Source of the DNA: Lachnospiraceae bacterium KM106-2
GTDB taxonomy: Bacteria; Bacillota; Clostridia; Lachnospirales; Lachnospiraceae
DNA length: 64,000 nt
Reading direction: 5' to 3'
NCBI GenBank assembly: GCA_009731425.1
Contig: AP018794.1
Coordinates: forward strand, 3,107,960 to 3,171,959
Shown in pieces: positions 28,351 through 37,500 of the stretch (the stretch's first letter is position 1; each line of letters opens with the position of its first letter). The position numbers and the translations under genes were made by a program. Below the pieces are notes generated by a model. It was not told the origin of the DNA. It did not search any database and worked only from the letters and a program-made list of their open reading frames with translations.

Positions 28351-29476
28351 TATCTATCTCCGTGTATACTTCTTTCATGATTTTACTTACGATTAATAGA
28401 TCATATTTTTTAACATGTTCTCTGCTTCTTTCACCCATTTCAGGGAGCATATTTCTATGATCGTATGCCATTTGAATGGCTTTTGCATAAGTCCTAGCTT
28501 TTCCATCCTTAATGAGATATCCATTCCATCCTTCTTTCACCAGTTCACTATTCCCTCTGATCTCAGAGCAGATTACAGGAAGACCGGCACACATTCCTTC
28601 CATAAGTGCCACAGGAAGCCCCTCTTGTAAGGAAGGGAAAATAAATATATCAGAAAGGCTAAGAAGATCCTTCACATCGGTACGATAACCAGCAAAACGA
28701 ACCTGGTTCTCCACTCCTAGCTCTGCTGCTAACTTTCGATACTCTGTCTCCATTGCACCGCTTCCACATACAATATATTTAATATCTTTATGATCCTTTA
28801 AATAGCTCATAGATTCGATTACAGCTCGTTGATTCTTTCGTTTTGATAATTCACCAACACTAATGATAACAAAATCATCCGTTTGAATACCAAGCTCCTG
28901 AAATACCTTTTTCCCATTCTCCAAATCAGCAATAAACTGATCCGTTTTAATCCCAATACCAGGTATTTTCACTAATCGTTTTCTAACTTTGAACTTCTTG
29001 GCTCTTTCATAATCTTCTTCATTAATCGTTATCAACACATCGGTCCATTTTGCAAGGAACTTTTCCACTGGGTAAAAGAACATCCAGTTAGATTTAGGCG
29101 CCCCTTTATAGAAATGAAATCCATGAGCAGTATAAACAACAGGAGACACTTTAGCCTTATGTGCTGCCAGTCGTGCAATCACAGCCCCCATTGGAGTATG
29201 ACAGTGGATCAGATCAAATTCTTCTTTTCTCATAAGGGATAGTAGTTGTCGATATATCTTAAAATTCTGTAGTTTAAACGGAGAACGTACAAAATCAATC
29301 TGATGTCTAACAATACCAGTTCCATCTAATCGCTCATTATTATCGGTATAGACTGGCGTATGATAATTACACGCATAATGAACTTCATACCCCATCTCTT
29401 GCAGCAATCGAACATTATTCATTTCAAACTGAGGCACAAAGCCACTAATGGTTGTTACAAGTAACGCCTTTTTCAT
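28337..29476 (-). CDS. GT4 family glycosyltransferase
   Basis: A 379-residue GT-B enzyme. The N-terminal domain has VHYACNYHTPVY and DLIHCHTPMGAVIARLAA; the C-terminal domain has VISVGELSKRKNQRAVIESM and FIFPSLQEGLPVALMEGMCAGLPVI, the retaining GT4 E-x7-E region. The layout resembles EpsD/CapM-like enzymes that add the second sugar after the initiating transferase. Its place two genes after that transferase supports such an early role. AAGGAGCG precedes the ATG. Confidence 0.92.
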   Translation of the reverse strand: MKKALLVTTISGFVPQFEMNNVRLLQEMGYEVHYACNYHTPVYTDNNERLDGTGIVRHQIDFVRSPFKLQNFKIYRQLLSLMRKEEFDLIHCHTPMGAVIARLAAHKAKVSPVVYTAHGFHFYKGAPKSNWMFFYPVEKFLAKWTDVLITINEEDYERAKKFKVRKRLVKIPGIGIKTDQFIADLENGKKVFQELGIQTDDFVIISVGELSKRKNQRAVIESMSYLKDHKDIKYIVCGSGAMETEYRKLAAELGVENQVRFAGYRTDVKDLLSLSDIFIFPSLQEGLPVALMEGMCAGLPVICSEIRGNSELVKEGWNGYLIKDGKARTYAKAIQMAYDHRNMLPEMGERSREHVKKYDLLIVSKIMKEVYTEIDNGRE

Positions 29477-29494
29477 CCGTACTCGCTCCTTTAC

Positions 29495-30355
29495 TTACAC
29501 ACTCTTCTTTACTGATTCTATCTCGTCGATGATCCAGTAATCCATTCCAACATATTGGGACATTTCCTGTTCATAATAACAATCACCAAACACTTTATGC
29601 ATACTGCGTACATACTTCATTCCCAATTTAATCACCCAAGAAAAACCTGGAACGAGATACAACTTCTTATTCTGCTGTTTACTAATTTCAGAGACTAACT
29701 CACAAGTAGATACTAGTTCTTTATTTTGCGGATGAAATACGCCTGTCTTTTTTGTCTCGATCAACAAATGCAAAAACTCACATAGATTATCAATATGAAT
29801 CATGCTTCTCTTATTTTGTACTCTCGGAAATAGTAATAGCTTCTTAACTAAGCTGGCCAAACGCGGAAAATTACCTTTACAGCCTTTTCCATAAACCATA
29901 GGCGGACGGACTACTGATACCTTAAAAGCATCATCTTCCATCTCTAAAATTGTTTGTTCTGCCATAAGTTTCGTTTTTCCATAGAAAGTGGTTGGCTGTT
30001 CCTTTGTCTCTTGTGTTATCCTAGTTGCGTGATCACCGAAAACTGCCATAGTACTTGTAAAGATAAATTGACTGACATTGGATTCTTTTGCCTTTCTTGC
30101 AATCTCAACTGCCATCTCATAATTCACTTTGTAATATGCTTCATATCCATATACTGACTCTTTTTTATGTACGAGTCCTGATAACAATACTACGATATCA
30201 TAGTCAGCATAATCTACTGCTTTCCACTCTCCGTTTGATGCACTTACTTTTACTACTTCGTATTCAACTTGATCCGCTTGATTAAATCCTTCCAGGTAAC
30301 TTTCCAGATGATTACCAATATAGCTGTTTTTACCTACAATTAATATCTTCTTCAT
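29495..30355 (-). CDS. SDR family NAD-dependent epimerase/4-reductase
   Basis: The extended SDR signs are ILIVGKNSYIGNHLESYL (an unusual glycine motif with N-S-Y between the glycines), FTSTMAVFGDH and the catalytic FYGKTKLMAE; RPPMVYGKGCKGNFPRL follows. At 286 residues it is short for an epimerase. Its TAATG overlap with the PglC-like transferase gene suggests that it makes that enzyme's substrate, so I favour a UDP-4-keto-6-deoxy-HexNAc 4-reductase (WreQ/WbpV-like, giving QuiNAc or FucNAc) over a 4-epimerase. The choice is inference. Confidence 0.82.
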   Translation of the reverse strand: MKKILIVGKNSYIGNHLESYLEGFNQADQVEYEVVKVSASNGEWKAVDYADYDIVVLLSGLVHKKESVYGYEAYYKVNYEMAVEIARKAKESNVSQFIFTSTMAVFGDHATRITQETKEQPTTFYGKTKLMAEQTILEMEDDAFKVSVVRPPMVYGKGCKGNFPRLASLVKKLLLFPRVQNKRSMIHIDNLCEFLHLLIETKKTGVFHPQNKELVSTCELVSEISKQQNKKLYLVPGFSWVIKLGMKYVRSMHKVFGDCYYEQEMSQYVGMDYWIIDEIESVKKSV

Positions 30356-30966
30356 TATTTCTGCTCTTTCTTCATTGCTCCAGTTCCGCCTTCCACAACG
30401 CCTTCCTGCTTTGCGACACTAAATACAGTACGGAACATGCATTTTAAATCAAATAAGAAACTACATTTTTCTACATAGACACCATCTAACTTTGCTTTCA
30501 CAGAAATAGGTAATTCATCTCGTCCATTTACCTGAGCCCAGCCAGTAAGTCCCGGACGAATATCATTGGCGCCGTATTGATCTCTTTCTTCTAGCAGATC
30601 ATATTGATTCCACAATGCAGGTCTTGGTCCTACAATGCTCATCTGTCCAACAAAAATATTGAATATTTGTGGAATCTCATCCAAGCTAGTCTTACGAAGA
30701 AACTTTCCAACACTCGTAATATATTGGTCTGGATTTTCCAATAAGTGAGTTGGCTTATCTTTTGGAGTATCTATTCTCATAGTACGAAACTTCAAAATAG
30801 GAAACGTTGTCTTATGAATTCCAATCCTCTTTTGCTTGAAAAACACAGGCCCCTTGGAAGTTACCTTAATCCATATTGCAATGATCAAAATTGGAATTAT
30901 CAAAATAACCATTCCTATAAACGACAATATAATATCAAAAAATCTTTTCACTATCTTTTGGTACAT
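30355..30966 (-). CDS. Initiating sugar-phosphate transferase, PglC/WcaJ-domain type
   Basis: A bacterial sugar transferase of 203 residues with one N-terminal hydrophobic hairpin (about 14-33), then GPVFFKQKRIG, FPILKFRTMRID, KTSLDEIPQIFNIFVGQMS, VGPRPALW and RPGLTGWAQVNGRDEL. The size equals the minimal monotopic core (PglC-like) with no extra helices. It moves sugar 1-phosphate from a UDP-sugar to undecaprenyl phosphate, the first committed step of assembly. GGAGGAG precedes the ATG; the stop is shared as TAATG with the SDR gene. Confidence 0.93.
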   Translation of the reverse strand: MYQKIVKRFFDIILSFIGMVILIIPILIIAIWIKVTSKGPVFFKQKRIGIHKTTFPILKFRTMRIDTPKDKPTHLLENPDQYITSVGKFLRKTSLDEIPQIFNIFVGQMSIVGPRPALWNQYDLLEERDQYGANDIRPGLTGWAQVNGRDELPISVKAKLDGVYVEKCSFLFDLKCMFRTVFSVAKQEGVVEGGTGAMKKEQK

Positions 30967-30971
30967 TACTC

Positions 30972-31934
30972 TTACTCCTCCACTTTATTAACATCATAAA
31001 GCTTTTTTTCTATAATAAATCTTGGTCTCTCTTTTGTTTCTAGATACACCTTACCAATGTACTCTCCTATGATTCCAATTGCAAGAAGCTGTAAGCCGCC
31101 TAATGCCCATATCGATACGATCAGACTTGTCCAACCACTTACTGTATTCCCTGTGAAATGCTGAACCAGAAAATAGATCATCATTATGATACTAATAAAA
31201 AAAGTAGTCAATCCTAAGTTAATAATAAATCGAATAGGCTTAATACTTAATGATGTGATCCCTTGAAATGCAAAGGATAACATTTTCTTTAATGGATATT
31301 TACTTTCTCCTGCGAAACGTTCATTACGATCATAATAAACTCTTCCGCTCTTATACCCTACCATCGGAACGATTCCTCGCAAAAAGAGATTTACTTCTTT
31401 AAATTCTAATAACCCTTTTAAAGCACGATTGCTTAACAAACGGTAATCAGCATGATTATATACCACTTCCGCTCCTAATAAATGCATCATCTTATAGAAC
31501 TGTTCTGCCGTAAATCTTTTAAAGAAAGTGTCTGTCTGTCTTGCTTTTCGCACACCATATACAACTTCACATCCATTATTATATTGTTCAATAAAATCAT
31601 CAATAGCCTCTATATCATCTTGAAGATCTGCATCCATGGAAATTACTGCATCACCGTGATCAGCCATACTTGCAAGGCCTGCTAATAATGCATTTTGATG
31701 TCCCCTGTTTCGAGATAACTTAACACCGCCAAAAAGGCTATTCTCTTCATGTAACTGTTCTATTATTGACCAAGTCATATCTTTAGAGCCATCATCTACA
31801 AATACAACCTTACTATCTCTCGATATTTTACTGTCACTCATAAGCTGTCGCATTTTCTTATGTAAACGTCTCGACGTCTCGTATAGTACTTCCTGCTCAT
31901 TATAGCATGGAATGACAACATTTAACTTCAACAT
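30972..31934 (-). CDS. GT2 polyprenyl-phosphate glycosyltransferase (GtrB/DPM1-like)
   Basis: NVVIPCYNEQEVLYETSRRL opens the GT-A domain, with VFVDDGSKDMT and MDADLQDDIE (metal). Two C-terminal helices (about 230-250 and 262-285) and the motif IGEYIGKVYLETKERPRFII are typical of the GtrB/YfdH/CsbB group, which makes undecaprenyl-phosphate sugars. It is the first gene of the operon, 35 bp after the -10 of a strong promoter. No GtrA gene is adjacent; the only one in the window is at 9.4 kb. Confidence 0.92.
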   Translation of the reverse strand: MLKLNVVIPCYNEQEVLYETSRRLHKKMRQLMSDSKISRDSKVVFVDDGSKDMTWSIIEQLHEENSLFGGVKLSRNRGHQNALLAGLASMADHGDAVISMDADLQDDIEAIDDFIEQYNNGCEVVYGVRKARQTDTFFKRFTAEQFYKMMHLLGAEVVYNHADYRLLSNRALKGLLEFKEVNLFLRGIVPMVGYKSGRVYYDRNERFAGESKYPLKKMLSFAFQGITSLSIKPIRFIINLGLTTFFISIIMMIYFLVQHFTGNTVSGWTSLIVSIWALGGLQLLAIGIIGEYIGKVYLETKERPRFIIEKKLYDVNKVEE

Positions 31935-31968
31935 CCTAAACCTCCAAAGTGCATTTTTATCTCACCTA

Positions 31969-31997
31969 AGTTTACTAACTTTACACTACACTGTCAA
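31969..31997 (-). promoter_or_regulatory. Predicted sigma-A promoter of the polysaccharide operon
   Basis: On the minus strand: consensus -35 TTGACA (31992-31997), 17-bp spacer, -10 TAAACT (31969-31974). The leader to the ATG at 31934 is about 28 nt and includes TGGAGG. No attenuator is visible in the leader. Confidence 0.75.
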
Positions 31998-32063
31998 GAA
32001 AAGGGAGGTCTTCTCATTCTCTCAATTCTTACCAAAAGAAAAAGGCTCCCTGCTCCTATGGAT

Positions 32064-32087
32064 GCGGATTCCAAAAGAATCCGCTTT
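32064..32087. terminator. Hairpin between the operon promoter and the Lys-rich gene
   Basis: Arms GCGGATTC (32064-32071) and GAATCCGC (32077-32084) with a five-base loop. On the minus strand it comes about 40 nt after the stop of the Lys-rich gene, but no U-tract follows directly, so termination is likely but not textbook. Confidence 0.5.
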
Positions 32088-32121
32088 CCTAATAAGAACA
32101 AAGAGCTTTTAAGAATTAAAA

Positions 32122-32880
32122 CTATTTAGTTTTAACGCTTTTTACTGCTGTGTAAGAACCATATACTTTATACTGGCCAATAGTATTGTAAGCACGAACT
32201 TTTACATAATATGTCTTATTCTTAGATAATTTAGATTTTGTAAGAGAAGTCTTAGTTGTATTAACTGTCTTGAATCCAGATTTCTTCTTAGTTGAGTATG
32301 CTACTTGGTATCCATCAGCATATTTAGCTTTCTTGAATGTTACTTTGAATGCTTTTGCTTTCTTAGTAAGTTTAACCTTTGTTGCTTTTGCAGGAACCTT
32401 AACTGAGTATTTCTTAGCTTTTACTGTCTTAGTATAAGTCTTGATTAATTTAGATTTTTTAACTTTCTTTTTACCTTTTTTAACTGTTACAGTCTTGTAA
32501 GCTTTGATCTTGAAAGTATATTTCTTGTTAACTTTAAGTGCTTTCTTATTAAGCTTTTTAGTGATTGTGTATGCTTTCTTCTTAGAAGATACTGTAGCAA
32601 CCTTTTGAAGTTTCTTACCATTTACATAGTAAATTTTATAAGTTTTTGCTTTATTAACTTTCTTCCAAGAAAGTTTTACAGCAACTACCTTCTTGCTTGT
32701 AGCTGTTTTCTTAGTTGCATTGCCTGTTGTTGCATTTCCTGCTGTTGCATTGCCTGTTGTTGCAGTTGAACTTGCATCTGCCATTACTGATAAACTTCCT
32801 GCTACCATAACAACAGCTAAACCAGCAGCTATGTAACGGCTAGCCTCCTTCATCTTTTCGTGTAAATCAAACTTTCTCAT
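32122..32880 (-). CDS. Secreted lysine-rich protein with fibronectin-III-like modules
   Basis: By my count 67 of 252 residues (27 percent) are lysine and almost no acidic residue follows the signal peptide, so the mature protein is extremely basic. Residues 1-36 form a signal peptide with a long basic start. A TTGNATAGNATTGNAT linker follows, then two or three beta-sandwich-like modules with LSWKKVNKAKTYKIYY and FKVTFKKAKYADGYQVAYS, the fibronectin-III look common in cell-surface proteins of Lachnospiraceae. It probably binds anionic wall polymer or glycan (inference). It overlaps the O-antigen ligase gene by 14 bp and is co-transcribed with it. AAAGGGGA precedes the ATG. Confidence 0.8.
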   Translation of the reverse strand: MRKFDLHEKMKEASRYIAAGLAVVMVAGSLSVMADASSTATTGNATAGNATTGNATKKTATSKKVVAVKLSWKKVNKAKTYKIYYVNGKKLQKVATVSSKKKAYTITKKLNKKALKVNKKYTFKIKAYKTVTVKKGKKKVKKSKLIKTYTKTVKAKKYSVKVPAKATKVKLTKKAKAFKVTFKKAKYADGYQVAYSTKKKSGFKTVNTTKTSLTKSKLSKNKTYYVKVRAYNTIGQYKVYGSYTAVKSVKTK

Positions 32881-34408
32881 GTTTCTTTTCCCCTTTCTGA
32901 TTATAAATATATGAGTTAACCACTTGTGTGGAAAACATCCGATTTAATGATTCTAACATTGCTGCTGCAATGAATAGAAACGGCGTTGTATTAGGCTGTG
33001 CGATTCCGACAACGGAATGTGCCGCATAACCAACAATCATAATAACCAATGCATAACCAAACCGATTCTGTCTGGCACTATGCATTCCCCTCCAGCATAA
33101 TGATAATAGGAATACGATATAACTACATATTCCTGCAAATCCAACGGTAATCAGATACTGTAAAAACTCATTATGTGCCGCATTCACATTCAACTGAATA
33201 AATGCCTTTGTTTCTTTGGCATACTGTGTAGCGAAAATAGTTCCTATTGTCTCTGGACCATGTCCAAGTAATTGATCTCTTAATGATGACTTCTCATAAG
33301 TAGTCATCAGTCTATTCCAAATGAACCCTCTCCCTGTTCCAAATGAATCAGGAATTGTAACAACATGACTTACATACAAAATTATAACAGCAAGCATTAG
33401 CAAAACTGTTGCTGTAATCATAATTAGATTCAAATGTCCTGATTGTCTAGTTTCCTGTTTTTCAGAAACGATAAACTCCCTATTATTAGTGGCAATTCTT
33501 ACCAGAATCAAAACCAGAATCATTATACCAATAATACCTGTATGTTGCAAGTGTAATGCCAAACTATCAATCGATCTACTTTTAGGAAATACTCCTCTTA
33601 ATAGATACATTAGTAAAGCACCTGTCAAGATTAATACCAGGCTTTCCAAAACACGTTTCACATCTATCTTACGCCTGATCAGTAAGTAACCTATAAATAC
33701 AAGAGATACTATAACTCCTATAAATACTCCGTTATTACCCGCTACGATAACCCCCATAGTCCCAACTACAATATTGACTGCAAACAATCCACGAAGAATC
33801 TTATTTTCTTCCTGACAATACAATACCATAAACAAACCATAGGTTACGCCCAAATAAGAAGCGTAGAAATTATTATTACCGATCGTAGATAAAAATTGTT
33901 CTTCTGTTCCTTCTAAAATGTCTTTATAAAAGTGAAAGACATCAAATCCCAAGTTCTGTAAAATTGCCATCCCGCAAACAAGTATCGTTGTTACTGATAA
34001 GACAGCAAATAACTTTTTGCTTATAACTACAGTTCTACTTATTATAAAATAGAGGATCACCAGTACAAGTATTGTATATGCTCCCATATAACGACTAGTT
34101 TTACCAATCAATGCCTCTTTTCCAATTCCTGACCATCTGGCACTTATAAACTGTAATAGCGCAAATAATAAAATCGCTTTATCTGTTAGTGATAATTTTG
34201 CTGTTTTCAAAAAACTACAAGTGAGCTTGTGTTTTAATATGTAGTAAACTGCTAGACTCAAAACCAAGGCTGCTGTTGCAACCATGAGTAATGTGTACTT
34301 GGCTTCGGTAATATCAAAATATTGATTTTTAACAAATAACGGAAATACCGAAAACATAATTACAATAAACAAATCAGCACATGCTGTACTAAATTTATCT
34401 TCCCTCAT
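32867..34408 (-). CDS. O-antigen ligase/polymerase (Wzy_C-like) membrane protein
   Basis: Twelve or so helices with a Wzy_C pattern near the C-terminus: LGHGPETIG, then NVNAAHNEFLQYLITVGFAGIC, the His-Asn-Glu core of O-antigen ligases. It differs from the other copy (3.0-4.4 kb) in length and in having HNE rather than HNN. Function: polymerising repeat units or moving the glycan to a surface acceptor. The frame is open to 34543, but a perfect promoter (34439-34467) lies inside that extension, and ATG 34408 has GGAG six bases ahead, so the protein is 513 residues. It forms a two-gene unit with the Lys-rich protein. Confidence 0.87.
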   Translation of the reverse strand: MREDKFSTACADLFIVIMFSVFPLFVKNQYFDITEAKYTLLMVATAALVLSLAVYYILKHKLTCSFLKTAKLSLTDKAILLFALLQFISARWSGIGKEALIGKTSRYMGAYTILVLVILYFIISRTVVISKKLFAVLSVTTILVCGMAILQNLGFDVFHFYKDILEGTEEQFLSTIGNNNFYASYLGVTYGLFMVLYCQEENKILRGLFAVNIVVGTMGVIVAGNNGVFIGVIVSLVFIGYLLIRRKIDVKRVLESLVLILTGALLMYLLRGVFPKSRSIDSLALHLQHTGIIGIMILVLILVRIATNNREFIVSEKQETRQSGHLNLIMITATVLLMLAVIILYVSHVVTIPDSFGTGRGFIWNRLMTTYEKSSLRDQLLGHGPETIGTIFATQYAKETKAFIQLNVNAAHNEFLQYLITVGFAGICSYIVFLLSLCWRGMHSARQNRFGYALVIMIVGYAAHSVVGIAQPNTTPFLFIAAAMLESLNRMFSTQVVNSYIYNQKGEKKHEKV

Positions 34409-34438
34409 CTCAAACTCCATCTCGTATTTTTTACCCCG

Positions 34439-34467
34439 ATTATACTCCCCGTAAAAATGAGTGTCAA
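34439..34467 (-). promoter_or_regulatory. Consensus sigma-A promoter of the ligase/Lys-rich pair
   Basis: TTGACA (minus strand, 34462-34467), exactly 17 bp, TATAAT (34439-34444): a full match to consensus. Predicted transcript start near 34432, about 24 nt ahead of ATG 34408. This rules out starts upstream of 34432. Confidence 0.85.
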
Positions 34468-34489
34468 TAATGTAGTATGTATGTTTTTC

Positions 34490-34534
34490 GAAGTTTACAA
34501 TCCATTTACATTTTGGATATAGTTCGTAAACTTC
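34490..34534. repeat. Inverted repeat upstream of the ligase promoter
   Basis: Outer arms GAAGTTTAC (34490-34498) and GTAAACTTC (34526-34534), with inner arms ATCCA (34500-34504) and TGGAT (34514-34518). It lies 23-67 bp upstream of the -35 hexamer, so it may be an operator or a second hairpin behind nifJ. Confidence 0.5.
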
Positions 34535-34542
34535 AGCAAACA

Positions 34543-34581
34543 TAAAAATATGGCCATACTATCTTCTCGATAATATGACCA
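34543..34581 (-). terminator. Intrinsic terminator of nifJ
   Basis: On the minus strand TGG-CATA-ATC-type arms (34551-34563 against 34569-34581, with three mismatched positions) are followed by TATTTTTATG. It starts 16 bp after the nifJ stop. Confidence 0.55.
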
Positions 34582-34596
34582 CATCTTAATTATAGA

Positions 34597-37500
34597 CTAT
34601 TCGTCACGACCAGCTTTTCTAGCAAGTTCTTTATATTTCTTTTCAGCATTTACAGCTGCTTTATCAAATAATCTGCCTGCTCTTTCTGGGTTAGAACGTA
34701 ATAATCTGTTGTAACGAACTTCGCTTTCCATAAACTCTCTGTAGCTTGTTGTTGGAGCTTTAGAGTCTAATTGGAATGGATTCTTTCCTTCTGCTTCTAG
34801 ACGAGGATCGAATCTGAATAAGTGCCAGTATCCTGATTGAACTGCACGTTTTTCTTCCATTTGAGCACCACTCATACCACCTTTGATACCATGAGAGATA
34901 CATGGAGCGTAAGCGATGATAAGTGATGGTCCTGGATAGCTTTCAGCTTCAACAAATGCTTTCACACATTGGTTGTAATCAGCACCTTGAGCGATTTGTG
35001 CTACGTAAACGTAACCATAGCTCATAGCGATTGCTGCAAGATCTTTCTTCTTAACTTCTTTACCACCAGCTGCGAACTGAGCGATCGCACCAGTTGGTGT
35101 AGATTTAGAAGCCTGTCCACCTGTATTAGAGTAAACTTCAGTATCGAATACTAAGATATTAACATCTTGGTTAGATGCAAGTACGTGATCTACACCACCG
35201 AAACCGATGTCGTATGCCCAACCGTCACCACCGAAGATCCATTGAGATTTCTTAGAAGCGAAATCTTTATTCTTTAAGATCTTAGTTCTATCTTCATTAT
35301 CACAATCACAAGCTTCTAATGCTTTGATCATTTCTTTTGTTGCAGGTGCATTTTCTGTAGAAGATTCTTTTGTTGCAAGATATCTTTCTAATGCTGCCTT
35401 AACAGTGTTATCTTCTGCTACTTCAACTAAGTTTTGAGCAGATTCAACAACACGTTGTCTTAATGCTATTTGAGCAAGTTCCATACCGTAACCAAATTCT
35501 GCATTATCTTCGAATAATGAGTTAGCCCAAGCTGGACCTTTACCTTCAGCGTTTACTGTGTATGGTGAAGATGGTGAAGAACCACCCCAGATTGAAGAAC
35601 ATCCAGTTGCATTTGCAATGTACATTCTATCGCCGAATAATTGTGTTACTAACTTAGCGTATGGTGTTTCACCACAACCAGCACATGCTCCTGAGAATTC
35701 AAGTAATGGTTGTTTGAACTGAGAACCTTTAACAGTAGTTTCTTTGAATTTTTCAAGAACTTCTGTTGGAACTACATGATCTGTACCATAATCGAACATC
35801 TTTTGAGCATCCATTTGAGTGTCGATAGGCATCATAGTTAACGCCTTTTCACCTTTTTTACCTGGACAAACTTTTACACAAGATCCACAACCAGTACAAT
35901 CTAATGTAGATACTGAGATTGCGAATTTGTATCCAGCCATACCAGTCATTGGTAACATCTTATCTGTTGGAGCATTTCCTGATTCTTCATCTGTCATAAC
36001 AACTGGACGGATTACAGAGTGAGGACATACATAAGAACAGAAGTTACATTGGATACAGTTTTCTGGTTTCCATTCTGGAGTATCAATTGCGATACCACGT
36101 TTTTCAAATGCTGCAGAACCTACTGGAAGTGTACCATCTACGTAATCTACGAATGCAGATACAGGAAGATCATTACCAGCTTGAGCGTTGATCGCATTTT
36201 GAACTGTGTTAACATAATGAACAACGTCTTCTCTTTGTCCCTCTACTGTATGGTGAATTTCTTCTGAAGTTGCATTCGCCCATTCAGCAGGAACTTTGAT
36301 TTCAACAACATTCCTAGCACCAGCTTCGATTGCATCGTGGTTCATCTTAACAACGTCTTCACCCTTTTTAGAGTAAGAAGATGTTGCAGCGTCTTTCATG
36401 AACTGAATTGCATCTTCTACAGGAATGATTTCAGCTAATTTAAAGAATGCAGATTGAAGGATTGTATTAACACGTCCGCCAAGTCCGATTTCTTTACCTA
36501 ACTTGAATGCATCAATTGTGTAGAATTTGATGTTATGATCAGCCATATATTTTTTAACTTGACCTGGAAGGTGTTGTTCTAATTCTTCCATTGTCCAGCT
36601 TGTATTTAATAAGAATGTTCCGCCATCCTTCAAGTCTTGAACCATGTTATATTTTGTAACATAAGATGGGTTATGACATGCAACAAAGTTAGCTTTGTTG
36701 ATAAGGTAAGTTGCACGGATAGGATCTTTACCGAAACGTAAGTGAGAAATTGTTACACCACCAGATTTTTTAGAATCATAATCAAAATATGCTTGTGCAT
36801 AAAGATCAGTATGATCACCAATGATCTTGATAGAGTTTTTGTTCGCACCTACAGTACCATCGGCACCAAGTCCCCAGAATTTACAGCTGATTGTGCTTTC
36901 TGGAGTTGTATTAGGATTTTCTGTTCTTTCTAATGAAAGATTTGTTACATCATCAACAATACCTAAAGTGAATTTTGCTTTTTCAGTATTTCTGTAAACA
37001 GCAATGATATCAGCAGGGATTGTATCTTTAGAAGCTAAACCATAACGTCCAGAGAAGATTGGAGTGTTGTGGAATTTAGAATTTCTTAAAGCAGCCACTA
37101 CATCTAAGTATAATGGTTCACCAAGAGCACCTGGTTCTTTTGTTCTATCAAGTACAGAAATTTGTTTTACTGTTTCAGGGATAGCATCTACTAAACGATC
37201 TGCTACGAATGGTCTGTATAATCTAACTTTAACTAAACCAACTTTTTCTCCATTAGCGTTCATGAAGTCAATTGTTTCTTCAATTGTATCGCAAACAGAA
37301 CCCATAGCGATGATAACTTTATCAGCATCTGGAGCACCATAGTAGTTGAATAATTGATAGTTTGTACCAATTTTCGCATTTACTTTAGCCATGTAGTCTT
37401 CAACGATACCAGGAACTGCATCATAGTATTTGTTAGATGCTTCTCTAGCTTGGAAGAAAACGTCTGCATTTTGAGCTGTACCACGGATTACTGGGTGTTC

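Noticed and set aside
34409..34543. Longer N-terminus for the ligase/polymerase
   Set aside because: A consensus promoter (34439-34467) and an inverted repeat occupy the extension, and its codons are not like the rest of the protein.
36019..36267. Plus-strand frames inside nifJ
   Set aside because: Antisense shadows of a well-conserved gene; no ribosome sites or protein-like composition.
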